A stretch of 64,000 bases of DNA from JALNZF01 sp964447405 (GTDB lineage Bacteria > Nitrospirota > UBA9217): assembly GCA_964447405.1 (NCBI GenBank), contig CAYUSP010000001.1:496001-560000 (forward strand). Reading direction: 5' to 3'. The first letter of the stretch is position 1; each line of letters starts with the position of its first letter. This document shows, piece by piece, positions 7,451 through 15,540 of the stretch. Both the position numbers and the translations under genes were made by a program. The notes below the pieces were generated by a model. That model was not told the origin of the DNA, did not search any database, and saw only the letters and a program-made list of their open reading frames with translations.

Positions 7451-8150
7451 TACCATACCGACCGAGATAGAGAGGTTCGACCTCTCTGCGAGAATTCAGC
7501 ATGTCATCATGTTCACGACGTTCCTGCTCCTGTCCTTTACCGGCTGGGGGCTGAAGTACGCATACCAGGATCCGGCCAGTTCCTGGATCCAGTTCTGGGG
7601 CGGCGCGAAGAGCGCCGGCCTTATCCACCGTGTGGCCGGCATTATCATGCTGCTGGATTTTGTGTACCACCAGTTCTATCTCGTAAACCAGGCGCGCAAA
7701 GGCGGTTTCCGTTTCTCCCTGGTGCCCATGCCCAAGGATGTGGTGGATGCATTCCACAACTTCATGTATTTTTTCGGTGTCCGGAAAGAGCGGCCGTATT
7801 TCGGCAAGTTCAACTACATGCAGAAGTTCGATTACTGGGCGGTTTACTGGGGAATGTTCATCATCGGGGCTTCGGGATTTTTTCTCGCATTCCCGGTTAC
7901 CGTATCGCCGCTCTTCCCGTCATTTACGATCCCGTGGATCTGGGATGTGATGTTTGCCATGCATAGTGATGAGGCTCTGCTGGCGATCGTGTTCATTCTG
8001 ATCTTCCATTTTTACAACGAGCACCTGCGTTCTGAGGTGTTCCCCATGAACTGGATGTGGCTCACCGGCAAGATGACGATCGAACAGTTGAAGCATCACC
8101 ATCCGGCTGAATATGATTACCAGTTCGGGGATAAAAATAAGAAGAAGTAA
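7443..8150 (+). CDS. Cytochrome b561/formate dehydrogenase gamma-like membrane subunit
   Basis: 235 aa with four predicted membrane helices (about 19-40, 58-80, 132-155, 174-195) and histidines suited to two b hemes: His20 and His62/His76 in the first two helices and the pair in FILIFHFYNEHL in the last. This is the di-heme cytochrome b fold of formate dehydrogenase gamma and Ni-Fe hydrogenase cytochrome subunits. The ATG at 7443 overlaps the end of the multiheme gene, showing tight coupling; it likely supplies quinone contact for that cytochrome. A terminator follows at 8184. Confidence 0.82.
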   Translation: MNNTIPTEIERFDLSARIQHVIMFTTFLLLSFTGWGLKYAYQDPASSWIQFWGGAKSAGLIHRVAGIIMLLDFVYHQFYLVNQARKGGFRFSLVPMPKDVVDAFHNFMYFFGVRKERPYFGKFNYMQKFDYWAVYWGMFIIGASGFFLAFPVTVSPLFPSFTIPWIWDVMFAMHSDEALLAIVFILIFHFYNEHLRSEVFPMNWMWLTGKMTIEQLKHHHPAEYDYQFGDKNKKK

Positions 8151-8183
8151 AACGCACTGAGCGTCTTTCAATAATTACAAAAC

Positions 8184-8212
8184 AAAACGGCGACCCATTG
8201 GGCCGCCGTTTT
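8184..8212 (+). terminator. Rho-independent terminator after the cytochrome pair
   Basis: AAAACGGCG and CGCCGTTTT form a 9-bp stem around a partly paired CCCATTGGG core, followed by TTTTGTTT. A run of A on the other side means it may also work on the minus strand. Confidence 0.8.
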
Positions 8213-8271
8213 GTTTGCAGATATCGTTGGATATATAGTCCCCCGTGAAGAACCTCACGTGCGACCAACGC

Positions 8272-8676
8272 TTATTTTACCAATTTTACGATCCCATCAA
8301 AATCCATTGATGTGCCGGATTTCGCTGCTTCTTCCTTTCGTTGGAAGGCAGCGATGCCCCAGCCCATGGGAGTGCTGAACTGTCTGGGCGAACTGATGTA
8401 AAAAGCCTTCCGAGCGTCGATCCATGAGCTTGTGGAAAAATCCCTTACCTCGGCAATGCCCGCGTTCAGTCCCTTTCTCTTGAGATGGACGATCAAATCG
8501 CCGATATCGCAGAAATGCAGAAAGGAATCCTGGTGGGTAAGCCGGGCACTGAATTTTGAGGCTGCATCGACCCTCATGCCGCACTCCGCGCAGGTATTGA
8601 CAGCGGCGATTGCCGGTGTCAGAGCTAAAACTGCGAGAATCAGTGCCGCCCCCGGGAAGGACAGATACTTTTTCAT
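8272..8676 (-). CDS. NosL-family exported copper-binding protein
   Basis: 134 aa. Signal peptide MKKYLSFPGAALILAVLALT up to about AIAA, then CAECGM (Cys29, Cys32, Met34), the Cu(I)-site type motif of NosL-family proteins. The C-terminal pattern AFYISSPRQFSTPMGWGIAAF matches the NosL region usually read as 'YVVGS...PMG.G..AF'. Family knowledge: NosL delivers Cu(I) to nitrous oxide reductase, but NosL-like proteins also occur without nos genes, and none are in this window. The ATG at 8676 has AAGGAAA upstream. It lies downstream of rpmB on the same strand but a terminator separates them. Confidence 0.8.
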   Translation of the reverse strand: MKKYLSFPGAALILAVLALTPAIAAVNTCAECGMRVDAASKFSARLTHQDSFLHFCDIGDLIVHLKRKGLNAGIAEVRDFSTSSWIDARKAFYISSPRQFSTPMGWGIAAFQRKEEAAKSGTSMDFDGIVKLVK

Positions 8677-8734
8677 CGGGTGTTTCCTTTCCGCGATATG
8701 CCCGGCTGAACGATCATACGTGCAAGCCGGAAAC

Positions 8735-8763
8735 AAAAACCCCCCGAAAAGAATGCGGGGGGT
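8735..8763 (-). terminator. Rho-independent terminator downstream of rpmB
   Basis: Read on the minus strand, ACCCCCC and GGGGGGT pair around an 11-nt loop and are followed by TTTTTG TTT. It is placed between rpmB and the NosL-like gene. Confidence 0.8.
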
Positions 8764-8787
8764 GTGGAAAAAACGGGGATGAAAATA

Positions 8788-8982
8788 TTAGCTGACTTTT
8801 TTTGCCTTGCCGGAACGGATGCAGCGGGTGCAAACATGCATGCGGACATGGGATCCGTTTGGTCCTACCGTCTTTACGCTCTGAATATTGGGTTTGCTGA
8901 ACTTTTTGCTTTTGTTGTTGGCATGGCTCACTTTGTTGCCGCTCAGCTTGCCTTTGCCGCATTTCTGACAGGTACCTGACAC
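8788..8982 (-). CDS. rpmB: 50S ribosomal protein bL28
   Basis: 64 aa, the normal size. It starts MSGTCQKCGKGKLSGNKVSH, giving an N-terminal CxxC, and has the second pair CTRC near the C-terminus, so this is the zinc-binding form of L28. The start codon is GTG at 8982 with GGAGG nine bases upstream. It is monocistronic, with its own terminator. L28 sits in the large ribosomal subunit near the E site. Confidence 0.95.
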   Translation of the reverse strand: MSGTCQKCGKGKLSGNKVSHANNKSKKFSKPNIQSVKTVGPNGSHVRMHVCTRCIRSGKAKKVS

Positions 8983-9026
8983 TGTAATGATCCTCCGTGA
9001 TAGATATTAGGTTGCAACGCAGGCGT

Positions 9027-9055
9027 ACCATACCATAAGACGATAGCTCATGCAA
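9027..9055 (-). promoter_or_regulatory. rpmB: Possible promoter of rpmB
   Basis: On the minus strand TTGCAT (forward 9050-9055), 17 bp, TATGGT (forward 9027-9032). The -35 match is weak; the leader would be about 38 nt with the GGAGG site. Confidence 0.3.
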
Positions 9056-9083
9056 GATAAAAAGCGGTAAAAGTGGCGGCCGC

Positions 9084-9112
9084 TTGACATTCACGCTGCC
9101 CTGATGTAATGT
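9084..9112 (+). promoter_or_regulatory. sigma70 promoter of the tetR-efflux operon
   Basis: TTGACA (9084-9089), exactly 17 bp, TAATGT (9107-9112). The predicted transcription start near 9119 falls inside the palindromic operator, and the leader before the ATG at 9131 is only about 12 nt with no Shine-Dalgarno. Confidence 0.7.
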
Positions 9113-9127
9113 AAGCACCTGCTTACA
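9110..9127 (+). promoter_or_regulatory. Palindromic operator, probable TetR-family autoregulation site
   Basis: TGTAAGCA-CC-TGCTTACA has perfect 8-bp arms around a 2-bp centre. It overlaps the end of the -10 element and the predicted start, four bases upstream of the repressor's own ATG, the classic arrangement for steric autorepression. Confidence 0.7.
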
Positions 9128-9130
9128 ATT

Positions 9131-9739
9131 ATGCGAAAAACCGCCACCAAAGCGAAGTTGTTAGAAGCCACACTCAAACTGATCTCGGAAAAAGGTTATC
9201 TCGGGGCCACCACGCGGGAGATTGCTCATCAGGCAGGTGTCACCGAACTTACCCTGTTTCGGCATTTTGGGACAAAGGAAAAGCTCTTTGAAGAGCTCTT
9301 GAACAGCCATACGTTCCTCCCGACCCTAAAGGAACTGCTTCCGGAACTGGAACACCATTCCTCTGAGGACGCCCTCAAACTCATTGCCACACGGTTTTTG
9401 CTTTCCTTGAATGAACGAAAAGCCATGGTCAAGATCATGTATTCCGAGGTCACCATCTATCCCGAGAAAATACGGGCGGTCTACAATAAGTTCATTGACG
9501 AGATGCGGTCAACGCTCGCCGGTTATTTTTCCCTCTTGAAGCGCCGCGGCCTGTTGAAAAAAAAGATATCCCCGGAGTTTGCGGCGAAGGTGTTTCTCTG
9601 GATCCTTTTTTCCTATTTTCGATCCGAGGAGATCATGCGTAAAGGCACCGGTATGAAAGGACCAAAGCTGCAAAAAAACATTGCAGAGATCGTAGATATA
9701 TTCATGAGCGGGACCACGAACAGAAATCCAGTTCAGTAG
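9131..9739 (+). CDS. TetR/AcrR-family transcriptional repressor
   Basis: 202 aa. Residues 1-50 form the TetR helix-turn-helix (ATLKLISEKGYLGATTREIA...GVTELTLFRHFGTKEKLF); the remaining ~150 residues are the helical ligand/dimerisation domain, ending in a basic C-terminus. It heads an efflux operon: the tolC gene begins 14 bp after its stop. It most likely binds the palindrome at 9110-9127 and is released by a toxic substrate of the pumps. The inducer cannot be read from sequence. Confidence 0.88.
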   Translation: MRKTATKAKLLEATLKLISEKGYLGATTREIAHQAGVTELTLFRHFGTKEKLFEELLNSHTFLPTLKELLPELEHHSSEDALKLIATRFLLSLNERKAMVKIMYSEVTIYPEKIRAVYNKFIDEMRSTLAGYFSLLKRRGLLKKKISPEFAAKVFLWILFSYFRSEEIMRKGTGMKGPKLQKNIAEIVDIFMSGTTNRNPVQ

Positions 9740-9753
9740 CGGGAGAATTCACC

Positions 9754-11133
9754 ATGAGCCGAGAACGTCAATTCTTATTAATCGCTCTTTTTGTATTCTT
9801 TGTAACGCTGATGCCGGGGTTTGCATCTGCGGAGACAGCATCCCAGGTCCAGTCATTGGAAAGTCCGGAGCCCGCAACAAAGCAGAGCTTGACCTCCGGC
9901 ATGGAGGTCCAGCAGATCCCGGTCCTGACTCTCAACCAGTGCATTGAAACGGCGCTCAGGAAGAATCCGGGCATAGTTGCAGCAGGCTCTACCGTGGATG
10001 TCAACCGGAGCAGAGTGGGAGAAACGCGAGCAGCTTATTACCCGCAGGTAAACGCACAGGCAGCGTATACCAGGACGAAGTCTTCAACAGAAACTTCCGG
10101 AGTCATCTCGAGCGGTTCCTCTCCGGTCAATGCAAGGACCGGCAGCATTACCTTGTCTCAAAATATCCTGGATTTCGGAAAGACCTCAAGACAGGTAGAT
10201 ATATCAAAATTCAACCTCGATTCCTCCCGTGCAGATCTCGATGCTTCACAGAACACGATTATTTTTAACGTGAAACAGGCTTACTACACCGTTCTGCAGG
10301 CGCGAAGGAACCGTGATGTGGCTGCAGACGTCATCAAGCAGTTCCAACTGCACCTTGATCAGGCAAAGGGCTTCTATGATGTCGGAACCAAGGCGAGGAT
10401 CGACGTGATAAAGGCAGAGGTTGATCTCAGCAATGCCAGGCTCAAGCTCATTAATGCGGAGAACGCCCTGAATATAGCGTGGGTCACCCTCAATAATGCG
10501 ATGGGCGATCCAGACATGCCTGTTTATCGTATAGAAGACAACCTCTTGTTTCAGAAATACCCAATAACGCTTGAGGAGGCCAAAGCGCGTGCTTTCGAGA
10601 ACAGGCCCGACCTCAGGTCGCTCATTGCGAAACAACAGGCGGCCGGGGAGAACGTCAGCCTCCAGCGGTCCGGCTATTATCCCGTTCTCATGGGCAATGC
10701 CACCTATGCCAAGACGGAACTTGATTCGCCGTCGGATACGACGACGAACAGCTGGAATGTCGGCGTTGTTCTGACCTTTCCTCTGTTCAGCGGCTTTCTG
10801 ACAACGCATCAGGTGGCGGAAGCAAAAGCAAACCTCTACGCATTGAAAGCGAGCGAAGAGTCGCTCAGGCAGCAGGTCCTGCTGGAGGTCCGACAGGCGT
10901 ACCTGAACCTGGAAGCGGCTGAGGCAAGCATTGCTACGGCGGAGCTGGCAGCTTCCCAGGCCAGGGAAAACTTGGATCTCGCTAATGGCAGATATTCTGC
11001 GGGAGTGGGGAGCCCTATTGAAGTGTCTGATGCCTTTGCAACGCATGTTGCTGCCCAGGCGAACTATACTGGATCCCTTGCCAATTATCGGATAGCCCAG
11101 GCAGCGATCGAAAAGGCCATGGGCAAACGATGA
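9754..11133 (+). CDS. TolC-family outer membrane efflux channel
   Basis: 459 aa. Signal peptide to about residue 26 (GFASAE), then two OEP repeats rich in alanine, glutamine and asparagine; landmarks are LTLNQCIETALRKNPGI, SLSQNILDFGK and the matching second-half LTFPLFSGFLT plus a long coiled-coil helix region (LRQQVLLEVRQAYLNLEAAE). It forms the outer-membrane exit duct. RBS GGGAG precedes the ATG at 9754. It lies between its repressor and two adaptor/pump sets, and is the only TolC gene in the operon, so it may serve both. Confidence 0.9.
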   Translation: MSRERQFLLIALFVFFVTLMPGFASAETASQVQSLESPEPATKQSLTSGMEVQQIPVLTLNQCIETALRKNPGIVAAGSTVDVNRSRVGETRAAYYPQVNAQAAYTRTKSSTETSGVISSGSSPVNARTGSITLSQNILDFGKTSRQVDISKFNLDSSRADLDASQNTIIFNVKQAYYTVLQARRNRDVAADVIKQFQLHLDQAKGFYDVGTKARIDVIKAEVDLSNARLKLINAENALNIAWVTLNNAMGDPDMPVYRIEDNLLFQKYPITLEEAKARAFENRPDLRSLIAKQQAAGENVSLQRSGYYPVLMGNATYAKTELDSPSDTTTNSWNVGVVLTFPLFSGFLTTHQVAEAKANLYALKASEESLRQQVLLEVRQAYLNLEAAEASIATAELAASQARENLDLANGRYSAGVGSPIEVSDAFATHVAAQANYTGSLANYRIAQAAIEKAMGKR

Positions 11134-11167
11134 CGCGGGGCCGGACGAGAACAGGAAGGGAACAGTG

Positions 11168-12331
11168 ATGCAGAATTCAAATCAAAGGTTGCCGTATTTC
11201 ATCCATCTTTCACTCGTGCTGGTGCTTGTCATACCAGGTGCGTGCTCCAAGAGCAAGCAACCGCCTCCCAGGACCGTACCCGTGATCGCGGAAATTGCCG
11301 ATCAAAGGAACATCCCGCTCCAGCTTAAGGTCATCGGCAATGTTGAACCGTTTAATGCCGTCACGGTAAAAGCCCTGGTTGGAGGTGAGATCGCAGGAGT
11401 TTATTTTAAGGAAGGGCAGGAGGTCAGGAAAGAAGCGCTCCTGTTCAAGATAGATCCGCGGCCCTACGAAGCCGCTCTCAAGCAGGCTGAAGCCTCTCTT
11501 GCGCGGGATGTCGCACAGGCAAGGAACGCGGAGGAACAGGCCAAGCGATACGCCATTCTGGTGCAGAAGGATTATGTATCCAAGGACCAGTATGACCAGC
11601 TTCGCGCCAATGCCGATGCCCTCCTGGCCGTGGTTGAGGCTGACAAAGCCAATGTCGAGAACAGCCGGCTTCTGCTTGCCTATTGCACGATCAAGTCTCC
11701 GATCAACGGACGGGCCGGAAGCGTACTGGTCAATGCCGGTAACGTGATCAAAGCGAATGATATCGCGCTGACGACGATCAACCAGATGGTGCCGATTTAC
11801 GTGACTTTTTCCATACCCGAGCAAAGCCTTGCGGATATAAAGAAATATACAGCGCAGGGCGAACTGAAGGTAGCCGCGATTATACCCGGGGATGAAAAAA
11901 GACCCGCGCTGGGCGATCTGACTTTTATCGACAATACCGTAGACAAGACCACGGGCACGATCAAGCTAAAGGGTACCTTTGCCAACGAGGATCGGAGGCT
12001 CTGGCCGGGTCAGTTCGTTGACGTCGTTCTGACGCTCACCACAGAACGGAACCGGGTAGTTGTTCCGTCACAGGCTGTGCAGACGGGCCAGCAGGGTCAA
12101 TACGTCTATGTGATAAAGGATGATATGAGCACGGATCTTCGTGTTGTTACCGTGGAGAGGGCATATGAAGGTTTTGCCGTCATCGGAAAGGGTATTGCAG
12201 CAGGCGAAAAGGTGGTAACCGATGGACAACTGCGTCTCGTGGCGGGGGCGAAGGTAGAGATCAAGAACTCAAAACCGGGGGAAGAGAAGACGGAAAAAAA
12301 ACCGGAGCCAAAAGAAGAAACAAAGAAATAG
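11168..12331 (+). CDS. RND efflux periplasmic adaptor subunit
   Basis: 387 aa, membrane fusion protein family. Hydrophobic N-terminus with a cysteine at 26 (IPGAC), probably a lipoprotein though the box is not canonical. Then the split lipoyl domain (VKALVGGEIAGVYFKEGQEVRKE... and CTIKSPINGRAGSVLVNAGNVIK), an alpha-hairpin (about 105-165), beta-barrel and membrane-proximal domain. The C-terminal tail is Lys/Glu rich. It links the inner-membrane RND pump just downstream with TolC. The ATG at 11168 is preferred over the adjacent GTG at 11165 because of AGGAAGGG spacing. Confidence 0.9.
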   Translation: MQNSNQRLPYFIHLSLVLVLVIPGACSKSKQPPPRTVPVIAEIADQRNIPLQLKVIGNVEPFNAVTVKALVGGEIAGVYFKEGQEVRKEALLFKIDPRPYEAALKQAEASLARDVAQARNAEEQAKRYAILVQKDYVSKDQYDQLRANADALLAVVEADKANVENSRLLLAYCTIKSPINGRAGSVLVNAGNVIKANDIALTTINQMVPIYVTFSIPEQSLADIKKYTAQGELKVAAIIPGDEKRPALGDLTFIDNTVDKTTGTIKLKGTFANEDRRLWPGQFVDVVLTLTTERNRVVVPSQAVQTGQQGQYVYVIKDDMSTDLRVVTVERAYEGFAVIGKGIAAGEKVVTDGQLRLVAGAKVEIKNSKPGEEKTEKKPEPKEETKK

Positions 12332-12369
12332 TATTCCTCTGCGTCCTTTGCTGTTAAAACGGTTTTCCT

Positions 12370-15300
12370 ATGAATATCTCTGAACTATTTATCCGCCGTC
12401 CGGTCATGACCACCCTGGTCATGCTCTCGATCCTGTTTGTCGGTATAGCCGGGTATCGTCAATTGCCTGTAAGCGACCTTCCTAACGTTGACTTTCCCAC
12501 GATCCTGGTGTCGGCAAACGTTCCGGGAGCAAGCCCGGAGACAATGGCTTCTGCCGTTGCAACACCCCTTGAAAAGCAGTTCTCGACCATTGCTGGCATT
12601 GATTCCATGACCTCGGCAAATGCGCAGGGTCTTACGACGATCACCATACAGTTTACACTGAGTCGCAGCATTGATGCCGCTGCCCAGGATGTGCAGGCTG
12701 CCATTGCAGCAGCAGCGCGTCAATTGCCGCAGGACATGCCGAGCCCGCCATCCTACCGCAAGGTTAATCCGGCTGACTCGCCAGTGCTCTATATGGCGCT
12801 CAGTTCCCCGACGTTGCCGCTTTCAAAAGTAGATGACTTCGCCCAGACCCTGATCGCCCAGCGTGTCTCCATGGTCAGCGGCGTTGCACAAGTGCAGGTC
12901 TACGGGTCCCAGAAATATGCAGTAAGGGCGCAGCTGAATCCTCGCGCCATGGCATCACGCGGCATCGGTATAGATGAAGTGGCAACTGCGGTTGCCCGCG
13001 CGAACGTGAATCTGCCCACCGGGACGCTCTACGGCGCCAATCAAGCCTTTACCGTTCAGGCCACAGGCCAACTCAATGATGCTGAAGCCTATCGTCCGAT
13101 CATCGTGGCATACCGGGGCGGTTCACCGGTCCGCCTTCAGGAGCTTGGCCGGGTTATTGACAGCGTGGAAAATGACAAGGTAGCAAGCTGGTATCGCGAT
13201 ACTCGCGCCATCATCCTCGCGGTCCAGCGCCAGCCGGGCACGAATACGGTTGAGGTCGTTGATTCCATCAAGAAGCTCATACCGACGTTCAAGGAGCAGA
13301 TGCCGGCATCGGTAAAACTTGATATCCTGTTTGACCGGTCCATCTCCATTCGGGATTCGGTCGAGGATGTGAAATTCACCTTGTTCCTCACCGTTTGTCT
13401 CGTTGTCATGGTCATTTTCCTGTTCCTCAGAAACCTCTCCGCTACGGTCATTCCCAGTTTGGCGCTTCCCATGTCCATTGTGGGGACGTTTGCCGTCATG
13501 TATCTGTGCGATTACAGCCTGGACAACATGTCGCTCATGGCGCTTACTCTTTCTGTCGGATTCGTAGTTGACGACGCCATTGTGATGCTCGAAAACATAA
13601 TCCGTCATATGGAGATGGGAGAGACGGTCATGGAAGCCGCGCTCAAGGGGTCCAAAGAGATCGGCTTTACGATCCTTTCCATGACCATCTCGCTCGTGGC
13701 TGTCTTTCTTCCCGTGTTCTTCATGCCCGGCATCATCGGCCGACTCTTGCATGAATTCGCGGTAACCATTGGCATGTCCATTCTGATATCTGGTTTTGTC
13801 GCACTCACGCTCACGCCCATGCTCGCGAGCCGTTTTATCAGGCCCCATGGCGGTGAACAGCACGGCAAGCTGTACCATGCATCGGAACGGTTCTTTGCCA
13901 GAATGCTCGCATTTTATGAACGGACGTTGACCTTTGTGCTCAGGCATCCAAAGGCCACCATGGCCGCTTCCGGGGTCATCCTTGCGGGCACCGTTGTCCT
14001 GTTCATGATCATGCCAACCGGATTTCTGCCCAGCGAGGATACGGGGCAGTTGTTCATCGTCACGGAGACGGCGCAGGGAACGTCGTTCGACTCCATGAAA
14101 CAACACCAGCTGGCACTATCAGACATCGTCATTAAGGATCCGAACGTCGACGGCTACATGTCGAGCATTGGCGCGGGTGGTGCGAACTCTTCAGGCAATC
14201 AGGGGCGTTTTTTTATCCGTCTCAAACCGCGCTCTGAACGCGATCTGCATGTCGACCAGGTAATCCAGAAATTGCGGCCCAAGCTGTCACAGGTGCCGGG
14301 TATCATGGCATTTCCGCAAAACCCGCCGCCAATCCGCATCGGTGGTACGCTCACCAAAAGTCTCTACCAGCTCACCCTCCAGAGTCCCAATACGGATGAG
14401 CTCTACGAATACGCCCCAAAGCTCGAGGCAAAACTCCGCAATCTATCTCAGCTCCAGGACGTAACGAGCGATCTTCAGATCAAGAATCCGCAGGTGAATG
14501 TCGAAATAGACCGCGACAGGGCGTCGGCGCTCGGCATAACAGCCACGCAGGTTGAGGGGGCTCTCCAGACTGCATACAGCCAGCAGCAGATATCGACCAT
14601 TTATGCGCCGACCAATCAATACCGGGTCATCATGGAGTTGGAGCCGCTGTATCAACGTGACCCCAATTCTCTCTCCCTGCTTTACATCCGGTCGTCAGCA
14701 GGCCCCTTAGTGCCGATCAGTGCTGTCTCGAAACTTTCCCAGAGTCTGGGGCCCTTATCCGTGAATCACCTGGGCCAATTGCCAGCGGTCACCCTGTCGT
14801 TTAACACGCGGCCTGACGTGTCCCTGGGCACTGCGGTTGATGCGGTGAACAAGGCTGCCCGACAAACGCTGCCGGCATCCATTACCACGAGTTTCCAGGG
14901 GACTGCCCAGGCATTCCAGTCGTCGATGCAGGGACTGGGGATACTCCTTATCGCAGCAACCATCGTTATCTATATCGTGCTCGGTATCTTGTACGAAAGC
15001 TTCATTCATCCGTTCACGATCCTGTCAGCGCTGCCCTTCGCCGGCTTCGGCGCGCTTGTGACGCTCATGATCTTTGGATCCGATCTGAACGTCTATGCTT
15101 TTGTGGGAATCATCCTCCTGGTGGGCTTGGTGAAAAAGAACGGCATCATGATGGTCGACTTTGCCCTCGATGCCCAGCGCAAAGAGGCAGCAGCACCAAA
15201 GGATGCCATCTACAAGGCCTGTATTATACGGTTCCGTCCCATTATGATGACCACCATGGCCGCACTGCTTGGTACGCTTCCCATAGCCCTTGGTTTCGGT

Positions 15301-15477
15301 GCTGGTGCAGAATCACGACGTCCTCTCGGCCTTGCTGTGGTAGGAGGTCTCCTTTTCTCGCAAACATTAACCCTTTACGTTACCCCTGTTGTGTATCTGT
15401 ATATGGATCGGCTCCAAAGGAAGCTTGACCGATTGAAGATATTCCAGATACGGAAAAAAGTGATATCAATCGAGTAA
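12370..15477 (+). CDS. RND multidrug efflux pump (HAE1/AcrB-MdtB type)
   Basis: 1035 aa, full length for the hydrophobe/amphiphile efflux family. The N-terminus MNISELFIRRPVMTTLVMLS is the typical first helix; two periplasmic porter domains alternate with two blocks of helices. The proton-relay aspartate pair lies in GFVVDDAIVMLEN (Asp401-402), and the conserved lysine region follows in the second half (LVGLVKKNGIMMVDFA). It drives export of hydrophobic or amphiphilic compounds using the proton gradient. Only 38 bp separate it from the adaptor gene; that gap contains a short remnant-like CTCTGCGTCCTTTGC stretch. Confidence 0.93.
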   Translation: MNISELFIRRPVMTTLVMLSILFVGIAGYRQLPVSDLPNVDFPTILVSANVPGASPETMASAVATPLEKQFSTIAGIDSMTSANAQGLTTITIQFTLSRSIDAAAQDVQAAIAAAARQLPQDMPSPPSYRKVNPADSPVLYMALSSPTLPLSKVDDFAQTLIAQRVSMVSGVAQVQVYGSQKYAVRAQLNPRAMASRGIGIDEVATAVARANVNLPTGTLYGANQAFTVQATGQLNDAEAYRPIIVAYRGGSPVRLQELGRVIDSVENDKVASWYRDTRAIILAVQRQPGTNTVEVVDSIKKLIPTFKEQMPASVKLDILFDRSISIRDSVEDVKFTLFLTVCLVVMVIFLFLRNLSATVIPSLALPMSIVGTFAVMYLCDYSLDNMSLMALTLSVGFVVDDAIVMLENIIRHMEMGETVMEAALKGSKEIGFTILSMTISLVAVFLPVFFMPGIIGRLLHEFAVTIGMSILISGFVALTLTPMLASRFIRPHGGEQHGKLYHASERFFARMLAFYERTLTFVLRHPKATMAASGVILAGTVVLFMIMPTGFLPSEDTGQLFIVTETAQGTSFDSMKQHQLALSDIVIKDPNVDGYMSSIGAGGANSSGNQGRFFIRLKPRSERDLHVDQVIQKLRPKLSQVPGIMAFPQNPPPIRIGGTLTKSLYQLTLQSPNTDELYEYAPKLEAKLRNLSQLQDVTSDLQIKNPQVNVEIDRDRASALGITATQVEGALQTAYSQQQISTIYAPTNQYRVIMELEPLYQRDPNSLSLLYIRSSAGPLVPISAVSKLSQSLGPLSVNHLGQLPAVTLSFNTRPDVSLGTAVDAVNKAARQTLPASITTSFQGTAQAFQSSMQGLGILLIAATIVIYIVLGILYESFIHPFTILSALPFAGFGALVTLMIFGSDLNVYAFVGIILLVGLVKKNGIMMVDFALDAQRKEAAAPKDAIYKACIIRFRPIMMTTMAALLGTLPIALGFGAGAESRRPLGLAVVGGLLFSQTLTLYVTPVVYLYMDRLQRKLDRLKIFQIRKKVISIE

Positions 15478-15540
15478 TTGGCGGCGTGGCAATCATCAAA
15501 GAAGAATGATGCTCCCATGCAGTGTTAAGGAGAAACGGTG

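Noticed and set aside
8272..8676. Assigning the NosL-like gene to a nitrous oxide reductase cluster
   Set aside because: No nosZ, nosD, nosF or nosY is in the window; the protein family occurs without them.
13123..14106. Long minus-strand open frame inside the RND pump gene
   Set aside because: It lies entirely antisense to a full-length conserved pump and its His/Arg-rich translation matches nothing.
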